64,000 nucleotides of DNA. It comes from Bog-752 sp963760655 (GTDB taxonomy: Bacteria; Actinomycetota; Thermoleophilia; UBA2241). The DNA is taken from assembly GCA_963760655.1 (NCBI GenBank), contig CAVXDR010000005.1, positions 682,001-746,000 on the forward strand, read 5' to 3'. This document shows, piece after piece, positions 42,738 to 52,069 of this stretch. A program made the translations under genes and the position numbers. A model generated the notes under the pieces. The model did not search any database, was not told the origin of the DNA, and was given only the letters and a program-made list of their open reading frames with translations. Numbering within the stretch: position 1 is the first letter of the stretch; every line of letters begins with the position of its first letter.

Positions 42738-43420
42738 CGCCGCTCTCGCCGGTCAGCGCCGCTACGGCGGTCGCCGGCGGTGGGCGGCGTGTTCTCGGCT
42801 TCGTCGCGCAGCGCGGCGAGGTCGTGTGCCAGGCGCTTGAGGCCGCGGCTCACGCGCTGCCGCATGAGGTCCTCGCTGCAGCCGGCAAGACGGGCGGCTT
42901 CGGGGTAGGAGAGGCCGTCGACGACGCGCAGCACGACCGCCTGGCGGATGTCGCCCTTGAGGGCGTTCAGGGCACCGGCCACGACGTCACGCACCTGCTC
43001 GAGGTCGAGGAGCTCCTCGGCCCGCTCGAGGGTTTCGGCCGGCACCTCGAGGCGTTCCATGCCGAGGCGGTCCCGCGACTGCGTCTCGACACGCCGCCGG
43101 TGGATGTAGCGGGTGAGCTGCCGCCGCGCGATCGTGTACAGCCAGGCCGTCGCCGCCCCCGGACCGGGGTTGCGAAAGCGGGCACGCCCGGCGAACGCCT
43201 GGGCGAAGGTCTCGGCCGTCAGGTCGGCCGCCACCTGCGCGTCGTAGGTGCGCCGTGCGAAGAACGCGAGGAGCCCGGCCGCGTGGCGGTCGTAGAAGGT
43301 GACGAACTGCTCCGGACATGAGGCCGATCCCTCCAGGAGCTCCTCGTCGCTGCGCAGCGGCAGGCTGGCAACGTTGCCGTCCCTGAGTGGGCTTCTGTCC
43401 AGTAAGTGCACGACGTTCAT
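42734..43420 (-). CDS. ECF-type RNA polymerase sigma factor
   Basis: A 228-residue sigma factor. Region 2 (about 38-115) has FYDRHAAGLLAFFARR and DLTAETFAQAFAGR; region 4 (about 155-210) has GLSYPEAARLAGCSEDLMRQRVSRGL. The linker has a long helix ERAEELLDLEQVRDVV. I choose ATG 43420 over TTG 43432, since GAGGA is too close to the TTG. The C terminus is an Arg-rich tail. The downstream propeller gene overlaps by four bases and may encode its regulator. Confidence 0.91.
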   Translation of the reverse strand: MNVVHLLDRSPLRDGNVASLPLRSDEELLEGSASCPEQFVTFYDRHAAGLLAFFARRTYDAQVAADLTAETFAQAFAGRARFRNPGPGAATAWLYTIARRQLTRYIHRRRVETQSRDRLGMERLEVPAETLERAEELLDLEQVRDVVAGALNALKGDIRQAVVLRVVDGLSYPEAARLAGCSEDLMRQRVSRGLKRLAHDLAALRDEAENTPPTAGDRRSGADRRERR

Positions 43421-43651
43421 CGCCTGTGACAAGTCCTCGCGCCGCGTCGCCCTTCGTCCGTCAGAAAAGCATCGGCGGGCGAGCGCCCGCCCTGAAGGGC
43501 GAGACGGCCCGGGGAGGCGCCGCTCAGGCGCGCAGGGAGGCGCTGCGAACGCTCGCCGGCGGTCGCGCCGGAGGTGACGCGGCAGAGGTCGTCGAGGTCG
43601 GGTGCCGAGCCCGCGCTCGCGGAGCGCGCAGAGGGGCAGCCGGGTCGGATG

Positions 43652-43680
43652 AGACGCCGCGAGCGCGCGGCGCGGCGTCT
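43652..43680 (-). terminator. Hairpin overlapping the UPF0182 stop codon
   Basis: AGACGCCGCG (43652-43661) pairs perfectly with CGCGGCGTCT (43671-43680) around a nine-base loop. The outer arm shares two bases with the UPF0182 stop codon. No T-run. Confidence 0.6.
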
Positions 43681-46591
43681 ACTTGGCCGCCTGAAGCGCC
43701 TTGAGCGTCGCCGCGAGCGCCTTGACCTGCGCCCCGTAGCCCGAGAAGTCGCCGGCCTTGAGCGCCGCCTGCGCTGCCTGGAACTCGGCGTTGGCCTGCG
43801 CGATCAGGGTGCGCACGCGGCCCGTGACCGGTCCGCTCGGCGTGGTCGGCGTGGTGGGCGTGGTCGACGCCCCCGGCGAGCCGCTGCTGGCGGCGGCCGG
43901 CGCGGTGCCGAAGATCTCGGTGAGCGCGGCGGCGAGCGTCGACTGCATCGCCACGATCTGCTGCCCGCCGATCAGCGTCACGCCCGCCGACGTGCTCGCC
44001 CGGTAGAAGACGACCACGCGTTTGAGCTGAGGGACCGGCGTGATGGTCGACTGCAGGTAGAGCGGCTCGACATAGAGCAGGGAGTCCTCGATCGGTATCA
44101 CGAGCAGGTTGCCGATGATCACATGCGAGCCCTGCTGGTTCCACAGCGTGAGCTGTTGCGAGACCGTCGGGTCCTGGTTCACGGCCGCCTCGACCTGGGT
44201 GGGGCCGTAGACCGTGGCGTTGCTCGGGAACGCGAAGCTCACGGCCCGGCCGTAGTCGGGCGCGTCGGACTGGGCGGCCAGCCAGCCGATCATGTTCGGT
44301 CTGCCGTTGGGCACGAACGGCAGGATCTGCACGAACTCGTCGCGAGTCTGCCCGGGCAGCCGCATGATCACGTAGTAGGGCTCCATCTGGCCGCTCGCGC
44401 CGCTCAGCGAGGTGCCGGTCGGGATGGCCCACTGGTTGTTCTTGCTGTAGAGCACGTCGGGCTGCGTGACGTGGTAGGTCGTGAACAGTTGTGACTGCAC
44501 GTTGAAGAGGTCCTGCGGATAGCGCACATGGGCCAGCAGCACCTGGGGCATGCTCGAGCCCGGCGTGAACATGCCGGGGAAGATCTTCTCGTACGCCCGG
44601 ATGATGGGGTCGGCGGGGTCGAAGACGTAGAACTTCATGGAGCCGTTGAAGGCGTCGATCACGACCTTGACCGAGTTGCGGATGTAGTTGATGCCGCCGT
44701 CGGGCTGGGAGTACGGGTAGCGGCCGGTGGTCGTATAGGCGTCGGCGATCCAGTAGAGCCGACCGTTGGCGATCACCATGTAGGGGTCCTGGTCGAGCGT
44801 CAGGAAGGGCGCCGCGGCATGCAGGCGCTGCACGATGTTGTTGCGCAGGATGATGCGGCTGCCGGGCTCGATCGCGTTGCTCGTGAAGAAACGGATCGTG
44901 CCGAAGCGCACCGAGAAGGCGAGGCGGTTGAAGAACGAGCTGATCGGGATGCCGCCGCTGCCCGTGTAGTGATAGTTCGACGGCCCGTTCGGATAGTCGA
45001 ACTCGGCCGTCTTGGTGTCGACCAGCGAGTAGTCGGTGCCGAGCAGACCGTAGTAGATGCGCGGCTGGGTGATGGTGAGGTCGGGCGCGCTCGAGGTGGG
45101 CGGCACGTCCTGCACGAGGAAGTCGGGTGAGCCGTCCGAGGCGACCTGGTTGACCGCCGACACCACTGCCCCGAAGCCGTGCGTGTAGGTGGTGTGCTGG
45201 TTGACCCAGGTCTGCGACTGCGACGGCAGGCCGGCGATGTTCAGCTCGCGCGGCGCCAGCATGGTCTCGCGGTAGACGCCGTTCACGTCGTAGCGGTCGA
45301 TGCTCACGGTGGTGAACCGGTAGTAGGGGCGCAGCTGCTGGAGCTGGCCGTAGCTCGTGAGCAGCGTGCTCTGGTCCCACAGGCGGATGTTGCCGATGGT
45401 GCCGCTGTTCGTGACGAGCTTCTGGGTGTTCAGGTCGCCTGTCAGCGGATACTGCGTCTGCGTGATCCGGTCGAGGCCGTAGGCGGCCCGGGTGGCGGCG
45501 ATGTTGTAGGCGATGTAGGTGCTCTCCTTGGACTCCTGGTTCGGACTCACGATGAGCGACTGCACGACCGCCGGGAAGATCACGCGGATCACGATGAGCG
45601 CGACGATCCAGCCGCCCAGGCCGTAGAGCGGCCAGCGCCAGCGCCGGCGCCAGAAGCCGTTTGCGATGAGCAGCGCCCCGAGCGCCCAGCCGATCACCAT
45701 CATGACCCGCATGCCGGGCAGCCCGGCGTGGATGTCGGTGTAGCCGGCGCCCGCGACCACGCCACCGCTCGACAGCAGCAGGTCCCAGGCCTTGAAGATG
45801 TAGCCCGAGCCGGCCAGCGCGAGGATGATCCCGAGCAGCACCGAAAGGTGGGCGACCGACTGGCTGCGCGGCCGCACGACGAAGCCGACGGTGCTCTGTC
45901 CGGGACCGCGCACGAAGGGGCCGCGACCGAACGGGCCGCGGGGCGCCTCGGGCTGCTCGCCCGCCGACGCCGGCCGCTGCTGGGCGAGCACGAGGCCGCC
46001 GAGGGCGCCGTGGATGATCACGGCGACCACGAGGCTCGCGATCAGGGCCGCAAGCAGGAGCCCGTAGACGGCCTCCCAGGCCGGCAGCGTGAACACGTAG
46101 AAGCCGATGTCGTGGTGGAAGATCGGGTCGCGTGTACCGAACGAGACGCCGTTCACGGCGCGCTGGAACGTGAGCCAGTCGGCCGACGCGCCGGCGCCGA
46201 CGATGATGGCGATGATCGCCGAGAGGATCAGACCGCCGCGGCGCAGCGCCTGCACCGTGCGCTCGTTCACGTACTCGACGACGTCGATCCCCTCGAAGGC
46301 GCGGTGGCGCGGCGACAGCCGGCGGGCGATCTCGACGTTGCCCCAGAAGATCGCGAAGAAGATGGCGCCGGCCGCGACGCCGACGATCAGCCGCGACCAG
46401 ATCTCGCGCCAGAACACGACGCGCAGGCCAAGCTCGCCGAACCAGAGCCAGTCGGTGTAGGCCAGCAGGTAGACGGCGAAGAGGACGATCGCCAGGACGA
46501 TCGCCGCGACGACGATGCCGATGAGACGGCCGCGGTGGTGACTCGCCGGCGAGCGCGGCTGCTTGGCCGGCATGTGGTAGACCTTGGCCAT
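43679..46591 (-). CDS. UPF0182 family integral membrane protein
   Basis: A 970-residue protein of the conserved UPF0182 (COG1615) family, frequent in actinobacteria, function unknown. About seven helices occupy the first 320 residues, starting at 23-45 (LIGIVVAAIVLAIVLFAVYL). A large extracytoplasmic domain follows (about 330-885), with IAYNIAATRAAYGLD and FNGSMKFYVFDP. A Thr/Pro-rich linker and a short helical C terminus end it. ATG 46591 has no ribosome-binding site; GATAAT ending seven bases upstream suggests a leaderless message. Length matches the family. Confidence 0.93.
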   Translation of the reverse strand: MAKVYHMPAKQPRSPASHHRGRLIGIVVAAIVLAIVLFAVYLLAYTDWLWFGELGLRVVFWREIWSRLIVGVAAGAIFFAIFWGNVEIARRLSPRHRAFEGIDVVEYVNERTVQALRRGGLILSAIIAIIVGAGASADWLTFQRAVNGVSFGTRDPIFHHDIGFYVFTLPAWEAVYGLLLAALIASLVVAVIIHGALGGLVLAQQRPASAGEQPEAPRGPFGRGPFVRGPGQSTVGFVVRPRSQSVAHLSVLLGIILALAGSGYIFKAWDLLLSSGGVVAGAGYTDIHAGLPGMRVMMVIGWALGALLIANGFWRRRWRWPLYGLGGWIVALIVIRVIFPAVVQSLIVSPNQESKESTYIAYNIAATRAAYGLDRITQTQYPLTGDLNTQKLVTNSGTIGNIRLWDQSTLLTSYGQLQQLRPYYRFTTVSIDRYDVNGVYRETMLAPRELNIAGLPSQSQTWVNQHTTYTHGFGAVVSAVNQVASDGSPDFLVQDVPPTSSAPDLTITQPRIYYGLLGTDYSLVDTKTAEFDYPNGPSNYHYTGSGGIPISSFFNRLAFSVRFGTIRFFTSNAIEPGSRIILRNNIVQRLHAAAPFLTLDQDPYMVIANGRLYWIADAYTTTGRYPYSQPDGGINYIRNSVKVVIDAFNGSMKFYVFDPADPIIRAYEKIFPGMFTPGSSMPQVLLAHVRYPQDLFNVQSQLFTTYHVTQPDVLYSKNNQWAIPTGTSLSGASGQMEPYYVIMRLPGQTRDEFVQILPFVPNGRPNMIGWLAAQSDAPDYGRAVSFAFPSNATVYGPTQVEAAVNQDPTVSQQLTLWNQQGSHVIIGNLLVIPIEDSLLYVEPLYLQSTITPVPQLKRVVVFYRASTSAGVTLIGGQQIVAMQSTLAAALTEIFGTAPAAASSGSPGASTTPTTPTTPSGPVTGRVRTLIAQANAEFQAAQAALKAGDFSGYGAQVKALAATLKALQAAK

Positions 46592-46597
46592 GGCGCC

Positions 46598-46603
46598 ATT
46601 ATC
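46598..46603 (-). promoter_or_regulatory. -10 hexamer GATAAT for a leaderless UPF0182 mRNA
   Basis: GATAAT on the minus strand is followed by six bases and the ATG, so transcription should begin at the start codon. No -35 match was found. Confidence 0.4.
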
Positions 46604-46690
46604 GCAGATTGCGGAGGCGCCGGGACCATTGCAACGCGCGACGATCGACTGCGTCGTCGTCGCTCAGGCGAGCTTTACTTCGTGGAGCGC

Positions 46691-48775
46691 CTAGTCACCG
46701 GTGGGGGCGGTACCGCTCAGCGGGTCCCAGCGCCTGGCCTCCTCGCCGAGGAACGCGAGGAAGCGGTTGACCATGCGCGGGTCGAGGCGCCGGCCGGCCG
46801 CGGCGCGCAGCGCCGCGGCGCCGTCGGCGCCGCGCGCGAAGGCGCGCAGCACGGCGAGAGCGCGAGCGACGCGCGGGATGTGCTCGCCGCGCAGCCCCTC
46901 GGGGTAGCCCGAGCCGTCCCAGCGCTCGTTGCCGTACAGCAGGGCGTCGACCAGGTGGTCGACGGCCGGCGTCTCGCCGCCGCCCGAGAGCGGCACGGGG
47001 CCACCGTGCTGCTGCTCGTCGGCGGTCACGGTCTCGAAGGCCTGCAGGGCGCCGGCCAGAGCGTCGACCTCGTCCACCGAGAAGCCGAGCCGCGCGGCGA
47101 AGCGCCGGCCGAGGCCGGCGAGCGGCGACTCGCCCGGCTCCGGCACGCCGTGGCCGTCGTCGCCCGACGTGAACACGCAGTTGCGGCCGCGCGCCTTGGC
47201 GCAGAGCAGGGCCGCGTCGGCCGCCCCGAGGATGCCGTCGGTGTCGGCCGCATGGCGCGGGAACGAGGCGATGCCGACGGAGACCGTGACCGACAGGCCG
47301 GGCTCGATCACCGACAGGTCGGCGACCTGGGCGCGGATGCGCTCGGCGACCCGGCGAGCCTCGTCGACGTCGGCGTGCGGCAGGATCATGGCGAACTCCT
47401 CGCCGCCGTAGCGGGCCGCGAAATCGGACTCGCGCGAGCAGCTGCGCAGCACCTCGGCGACGTCGCGCAGCACCTCGTCGCCGCGCTGGTGGCCGACCGA
47501 GTCGTTGACCGCCTTGAAACGGTCGAGGTCCATCATCAGCAGGCAGAACTCGGCACCGTAACGCTCGGCGCGCGCGACCTCGAGGCCGAGCGCCTCCTGA
47601 AAACGACGGTGGTTGTAGAGGCCGGTGAGGCCGTCGGTCGAGGCCTGGACCTCCATCTCCTTGTACGAGCGCGCGTTGCGGATGGCGATCGCCGCGAGGT
47701 TGGCGAAGAGCTGCACGTTCTCCATCTCGCGCTGCTCGAACGTGCGCCCGGCCAGCCGGTCGACGGCCAGCAGACCGATGACCGCGCCCATGAAGCGCAG
47801 CGGCACGAGCACCGAGGCCTGCGGCTCGAGGTCGGTGCCCGGCACGAGCACGGCGCGCGGGTCGTGGATCATGTCGTTCACGAGCTGCGGCTCGTCGTGG
47901 CGCACGACCCAGCCGCCGACGCCCTCGTCGAGCGGCTGGCGAAAGCGCAGCATCTCGTTGGCCCACTTGTCCTGGGCGAAGATCGTGACGAGCTCGTTGG
48001 CACTTTCGTCGACGAGCGCGATGTCGATCGTGTCGTAGTCGACCAGCATCTTCAGGACGTCGGCGATCTGCACGAAGACGGCGTTGTGGTCGAGCGTCGA
48101 CAGCAGGGCGCCCGACACGTCGAGCAGCTCGTGGCGTACCTTGAGCTGCTGCTCGAGCAGGTCGGTCGTGCGCTCGAGCTCCTCGTACTGACGAGCGCTC
48201 TCGACGGCGGCGGCGGCGAACGTGGCGAAGACCTCGAGCTCCTTGGCCTGGTCGAGCGTCGGCAGCCGGCCGTCGCCGGGGTCGCCCAGGTCGAGCACGC
48301 CGATCATGCGGTTGGCGCGGTCGCGCAGCGGCACGAAGAGCTTGTCGCCGCGCTGCCACGTGCCCGCGGGAGGCGGCGCCTCGCCGGACGCCGGCGGGGG
48401 CAGGGGGAACAGGCGGCGCTCCTCGACCGTGTACTCGTGGTCGTGATGGTCGATAAAGAAGGCGCAGCCGATCTGGTGCCTCTCGGTCAGGAACGGTGAG
48501 AACGCGCCGGCCGGCACGGGCGTGTCGAGGATCGCCTGGTCGCGGGCCTCGTCGCGGCCGACCACGGCGTGCGCGCGAAAGACGTCGCCCTCGGACTCGT
48601 TCAGGTAGACGGTGACCTCGTCGAAGCCGAAGGTGCGGGCCGCCCCGGTCGCGATGGCGCGCACCACGCCCGAGAGGTCGGGGCTCGAACGCAGCAGGTT
48701 GCCGAGCTGCACGAGGCTGGCGAGCAGTCCGTCCACACCGGGATCGACCGGTCGTTCCTTGCTGAAGATGCCCAG
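46691..48775 (-). CDS. GAF-GAF-GGDEF diguanylate cyclase with degenerate HD-GYP domain
   Basis: A soluble cyclic-di-GMP enzyme of about 694 residues. Two GAF domains (about 15-185 and 205-375) precede a GGDEF domain (about 385-545) with an intact active site RYGGEEF. The C-terminal 120 residues match the HD-GYP helix pair, with NERWDGSGYPEGLRGEHIP, but the His-Asp metal site is missing, so it may only sense or bind. No canonical start precedes the conserved N terminus: AAGGGGGGAG lies six bases before CTG 48775 (LGIFSKERP). GTG 48736 is the first canonical alternative and would drop 13 residues. Confidence 0.88.
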   Translation of the reverse strand: MGIFSKERPVDPGVDGLLASLVQLGNLLRSSPDLSGVVRAIATGAARTFGFDEVTVYLNESEGDVFRAHAVVGRDEARDQAILDTPVPAGAFSPFLTERHQIGCAFFIDHHDHEYTVEERRLFPLPPPASGEAPPPAGTWQRGDKLFVPLRDRANRMIGVLDLGDPGDGRLPTLDQAKELEVFATFAAAAVESARQYEELERTTDLLEQQLKVRHELLDVSGALLSTLDHNAVFVQIADVLKMLVDYDTIDIALVDESANELVTIFAQDKWANEMLRFRQPLDEGVGGWVVRHDEPQLVNDMIHDPRAVLVPGTDLEPQASVLVPLRFMGAVIGLLAVDRLAGRTFEQREMENVQLFANLAAIAIRNARSYKEMEVQASTDGLTGLYNHRRFQEALGLEVARAERYGAEFCLLMMDLDRFKAVNDSVGHQRGDEVLRDVAEVLRSCSRESDFAARYGGEEFAMILPHADVDEARRVAERIRAQVADLSVIEPGLSVTVSVGIASFPRHAADTDGILGAADAALLCAKARGRNCVFTSGDDGHGVPEPGESPLAGLGRRFAARLGFSVDEVDALAGALQAFETVTADEQQHGGPVPLSGGGETPAVDHLVDALLYGNERWDGSGYPEGLRGEHIPRVARALAVLRAFARGADGAAALRAAAGRRLDPRMVNRFLAFLGEEARRWDPLSGTAPTGD

Positions 48776-48918
48776 CGGTGACTCCCCCCTTGCCCGCGCG
48801 TCCCACCGTCGCGCACACTGCGAAGCCGTGCCCGTATAGTAACCCCAGACAGGAGGCCGCGCCGGGGTTCCGCGGGCCCGACGAGGCGGTATGCGTTGTC
48901 CGTGCTGTGGACGGTGGC

Positions 48919-48956
48919 GCGGCGGCGGGCCCGGCGCAGCCGGGCCCCGCCGCCGC
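48919..48956 (-). terminator. 17-bp hairpin after the BKACE gene
   Basis: Arms 48919-48935 and 48939-48956 pair over 17 bp with one bulged base and a three-base loop, four bases after the BKACE stop. It ends the aminotransferase-dehydrogenase-BKACE operon. Confidence 0.7.
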
Positions 48957-48960
48957 GGCC

Positions 48961-49788
48961 TCAGGCGTCGAAGGGCGGCAACTTGAGGATGCGGCGCGCC
49001 TCGTCGGGCGTGGCGCAGTCGCGATCCCACTCCCTGGCCACGCGCGCGACGCGCCCGACGAGCTCGGCGTTCTCCTTGGCGAGCACGCCCTTGTGCAGGA
49101 AGATGTTGTCCTCGAAGCCGAGCCGCACGTTGCCGCCCAGCGCGAGGGCGGTCATGGTCACCGGCATGTGCCAGCGGCCGATGCCGGTGCAGGTCCAGGT
49201 CGACGCGGCGGGCAGCCGGTCGACCAAAAAGGCGAGGTTGCGCGGCTCGCCGCTCATGGAGCCGGGCACGCCGAGCACGAAGTCCCAGTGGGTGAGCGGC
49301 CCGGCAGGGCCGTACTTCTTGACGAGCTTGAGCGCGTTGTCGATCTGGCCCGCCTCGAAGATCTCGAACTCGGGCCGCACGCCCTTGGCCTGCATGCGCT
49401 GGTAGAACTCGCTCATCAGGGCGGTGTCGTTGAAGAACACGTCGTCGCCGAAGTTGGCGGTGCCGGTGGTCAGCGACGCCATCTCGGGACCGAGCTCGAG
49501 CGGCTGCAGACGTTCGTCGGCGGTCATGCCCATGGCGCCGCCGGTCGAGGTCTGGATGATGATGTCGGTGCGCTTGCGGATCTGCTCGATCGCCGCGGCG
49601 AAGACCTCTTTGGCCTGCGTCGGGTTGCCGGCCGCGTCGCGCACGTGCAGGTGGAACATGGCCGCGCCCGCCTCGCGGCAGCGGGCAGCGTCGGCGCCGA
49701 TCTCGGCGGCGCTGACGGGCAGCGCCGGCTGGGCCTCCTTCGTCGTCTCGGCGCCCACGCCGGCGACGGTGATGATCAGCTTCTCCAT
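48961..49788 (-). CDS. BKACE-family beta-keto acid cleavage enzyme (Kce/DUF849)
   Basis: A zinc-dependent TIM-barrel enzyme that condenses a beta-keto acid with acetyl-CoA and splits it into acetoacetate and a new CoA ester. The 275-residue protein has the metal ligands His46 and His48 (HLHVRD) and Glu226 with the catalytic Asp227 (GFEDN). QTSTGG forms the substrate pocket. Known members act on 3-keto-5-aminohexanoate (lysine fermentation) or dehydrocarnitine. The dehydrogenase gene 12 bases upstream suggests the carnitine-like order, but pocket residues cannot decide this by eye. Confidence 0.92.
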   Translation of the reverse strand: MEKLIITVAGVGAETTKEAQPALPVSAAEIGADAARCREAGAAMFHLHVRDAAGNPTQAKEVFAAAIEQIRKRTDIIIQTSTGGAMGMTADERLQPLELGPEMASLTTGTANFGDDVFFNDTALMSEFYQRMQAKGVRPEFEIFEAGQIDNALKLVKKYGPAGPLTHWDFVLGVPGSMSGEPRNLAFLVDRLPAASTWTCTGIGRWHMPVTMTALALGGNVRLGFEDNIFLHKGVLAKENAELVGRVARVAREWDRDCATPDEARRILKLPPFDA

Positions 49789-49800
49789 CGGACCCCCTTT

Positions 49801-50763
49801 TCAGGTCGTCGGTATACGCTGGGCGACGGCGCGCCGGGCGGCGCGGCAGGCGACCAGCAGCTCGTCGCGCAGCTCGGTGAGCTCGTCGTAGGTATGGCCA
49901 CCCTTCTCCGCCGCCAGGCCGGAGGCGAGCACGTCGGCCGCGTCGGCCGGGAACTCGGTCCAGGTGGCCAGGTCGCGCAGCATGCCGGCCTTGCTCTCGG
50001 CCAGGTGCTCCAGGTGGCCGCGGATGCCCTGCTCGCCGCCGCCCAGGTCGTACAGCAGATGCGGCCCCATCGCCGCCCAGCGCAGGCCCGGGCCCTCGCG
50101 CACCGCGCGGTCCACGTCGGCGACCGTCGCCACGCCGTCGCGCACCAGCGCGACGGCCTCGCGCCACAGCGCCGCCGAGAGCCGGTTGGCGATGTAGCCG
50201 GGCACGTCGCGGCGCAGCACGACCGGCTCCTTGCCGATCGCCGCGTAGAAGGCGCGCGCCCGGGCCAGCGCCTCGGGCGCGGTCAGGGCGCCCGGCGCGA
50301 GCTCGACGAGCGGTACCAGATGGGGCGGGTTGTACGGGTGCGCCGCAAGGCAGCGCTCGGGGCGCGCCGCCGCGGTCTGGATGGCGCCGATCGACAGGCC
50401 CGACGAGCTCGTGCAGAGAAGGCAGTCGGGCGGCGCCAGGCGGTCGGCCAGGGCGAAGACCGCGCGTTTTGCCGCGAGGTCTTCGCGCACGCACTCCTGC
50501 ACCAGGGTCGCGCCGGCGAAGGCCGTCGCCGGGTCGGCCGTCGCCGAGAGCGCGGCGAGGCCGCGGTCGACCTCGTCGACCGCGGCGAGGCCGCGCTCCG
50601 CCAGAAACCGGGCTGCGCGCGCAGCTCGTTCGAGGGCGGCCGGCAGAGCATCGGGCCGTTCGTCGTGCAGGCGCGTCTCGAGGCCGGCGGCCGCGAACAG
50701 GCCGGCCCAGCTCGCGCCGGTCAGGCCGGCGCCCGCGCCCGCGACCGCGACGATACCCTCCAT
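49801..50763 (-). CDS. 3-hydroxyacyl-CoA-dehydrogenase-like oxidoreductase (carnitine dehydrogenase type)
   Basis: A 320-residue NAD-dependent dehydrogenase. The N-terminal fold shows GAGLTG (11-16), a slightly altered GxGxxG. CTSSSGLSI and AHPYNPPHLVPLVE hold the catalytic region, and VPGYIANRL starts the C-terminal helical domain. The size is that of L-carnitine dehydrogenase and lambda-crystallin relatives rather than FadB. ATG 50763 follows AAAGGTGGGG. Lying between the aminotransferase and BKACE genes, it probably oxidises a beta-hydroxy acid to the beta-keto acid that BKACE cleaves. Confidence 0.86.
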   Translation of the reverse strand: MEGIVAVAGAGAGLTGASWAGLFAAAGLETRLHDERPDALPAALERAARAARFLAERGLAAVDEVDRGLAALSATADPATAFAGATLVQECVREDLAAKRAVFALADRLAPPDCLLCTSSSGLSIGAIQTAAARPERCLAAHPYNPPHLVPLVELAPGALTAPEALARARAFYAAIGKEPVVLRRDVPGYIANRLSAALWREAVALVRDGVATVADVDRAVREGPGLRWAAMGPHLLYDLGGGEQGIRGHLEHLAESKAGMLRDLATWTEFPADAADVLASGLAAEKGGHTYDELTELRDELLVACRAARRAVAQRIPTT

Positions 50764-50797
50764 CCCCACCTTTCCCTGCGTCTCCAGCGAGCGGCCG

Positions 50798-52069
50798 CTA
50801 CCGCTGCCAGGGGTACGCCTCGGCCACGACGGCCAGCGACTCCTCGACCACGTCGAGGGCGCGCTGCAGGTCGGCCTCGGTGTGGCGGTAGCAGATGTAC
50901 CAGTGGTGGTACGGCTGCACGAACAGGCCGCGGCGGATGCACTGCGTGTAGAACTCGGTACGGCGCTCCTTGTAGTGGTCGTCGACGTGGTCGAAGGTGA
51001 GGAACGGCATGGGCGGGATGCCGCTCCTGGTGACCGGCACGCCGGCGGCGTCGACGATCGTGCCGAGCCGGTCGAGGAACCGGGTGCCGCGCTCCCAGAT
51101 CGCATCCTGCACCTTCTCGCGCTCGAGGATCTCGAGGCACTTCATGCTGGCCGCCATCTCCAGGCTGTTGGGGAAGTACGTCGAGCTCAGGAACGCGTCC
51201 TTCACGTAGACGCTCATGATCTCGCGCTTGCCGACCAGGGCGGCGATCGAATAGCCGTTGGCCATCGCCTTGCCGACCGTGGTCAGGTCGGGCGTCACAC
51301 CGTAGCGCTCGCTCGCGCCGCCCATCGACACGCGAAAGCCGGTGCGGATCTCGTCGAAGGTGACGACCGCACCGTTCTTGTGGCAGAGGTCGACGACCGC
51401 CTGCAGGTAGCCGGGCGGCGGCGCGATGACCGGCTTGGCCATCGGGTGGCCGACGGGGGTGATGATGACGCCGGCGACCGTGCCGGGGTTCTCGGCGAAG
51501 ACGCGCTCGAGGTCGTCGAGCTTGCCGTACTCGAACTCCTTGGTCAGCTCCCAGACGGCCTGCGGCACGCCGCCGTGATGCTCGACGCACCAGTCACCCC
51601 AGCCGTGGTAACCGCAGCGCGCGATGATCTCGCGACCCGTGGCGGCGCGCATGGCACGCACGGCGGCGTTGGTCGCGTCGGAGCCGGTCTTCACGAGGAT
51701 CGTCTGCTCGCCGCAGGGCATGATGTCGGCGAGGCGCTGCTCGAGCTCGTTCTGCAGGGGCTGCACCAGGCTGAAGCAGAAGCCCTTGTCCATCTGCGCC
51801 TTGGCGGCGTCGTTGATCTCGGGCTCGACGTAGCCGAGGATGATCGGCCCGTAGGCGCACAGCATGTCGATGTACTCGTTGCCGTCGACGTCGAAGATGT
51901 GACCACCCGCGCCGTGCGTGATGAAGACCGGGTACTCGCCGATCACGAAGTTGTAGGGCCGGCGGATACCGCCCACGCCGCCGGGGGTGAGGCGTTGCGC
52001 GTCGTCGAGCATCGCCATCGACTTGGCGAGGTTCAGCTTGGGCGCGCTCTGCGCGGATCGTGTGCTCAT
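50798..52069 (-). CDS. Class III aminotransferase (glutamate-1-semialdehyde aminomutase-like)
   Basis: A PLP enzyme of 423 residues. Asp239 (VTFDEIRTGFR) and the Schiff-base Lys267 (TTVGKAMANG) are intact, with KTGSDATNAAVRAMR binding the phosphate. It resembles GSAM-family members that act on beta-amino acids rather than the haem enzyme; no haem genes are nearby. ATG 52069 follows AAAAGGAG. It is the first gene of an operon with the dehydrogenase and BKACE. A beta-amino donor is a plausible substrate, possibly linked to kamA in the same region. Confidence 0.9.
   Translation of the reverse strand: MSTRSAQSAPKLNLAKSMAMLDDAQRLTPGGVGGIRRPYNFVIGEYPVFITHGAGGHIFDVDGNEYIDMLCAYGPIILGYVEPEINDAAKAQMDKGFCFSLVQPLQNELEQRLADIMPCGEQTILVKTGSDATNAAVRAMRAATGREIIARCGYHGWGDWCVEHHGGVPQAVWELTKEFEYGKLDDLERVFAENPGTVAGVIITPVGHPMAKPVIAPPPGYLQAVVDLCHKNGAVVTFDEIRTGFRVSMGGASERYGVTPDLTTVGKAMANGYSIAALVGKREIMSVYVKDAFLSSTYFPNSLEMAASMKCLEILEREKVQDAIWERGTRFLDRLGTIVDAAGVPVTRSGIPPMPFLTFDHVDDHYKERRTEFYTQCIRRGLFVQPYHHWYICYRHTEADLQRALDVVEESLAVVAEAYPWQR

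Noticed and set aside
45179..48499. A 1,106-codon plus-strand open frame
   Set aside because: Antisense to UPF0182 and the diguanylate cyclase; composition is Arg/Asp/Val-rich with no recognisable domain.
46691..50494. A 1,267-codon minus-strand frame joining the cyclase to upstream sequence
   Set aside because: The upstream part is antisense-like sequence over BKACE and the dehydrogenase in another frame; the real N terminus is at the GAF domain.
50798..52069. Haem-pathway glutamate-1-semialdehyde aminomutase (HemL)
   Set aside because: Neighbours are a dehydrogenase and BKACE, not haem genes, and the sequence deviates from HemL around the substrate gate, as far as can be judged by eye.
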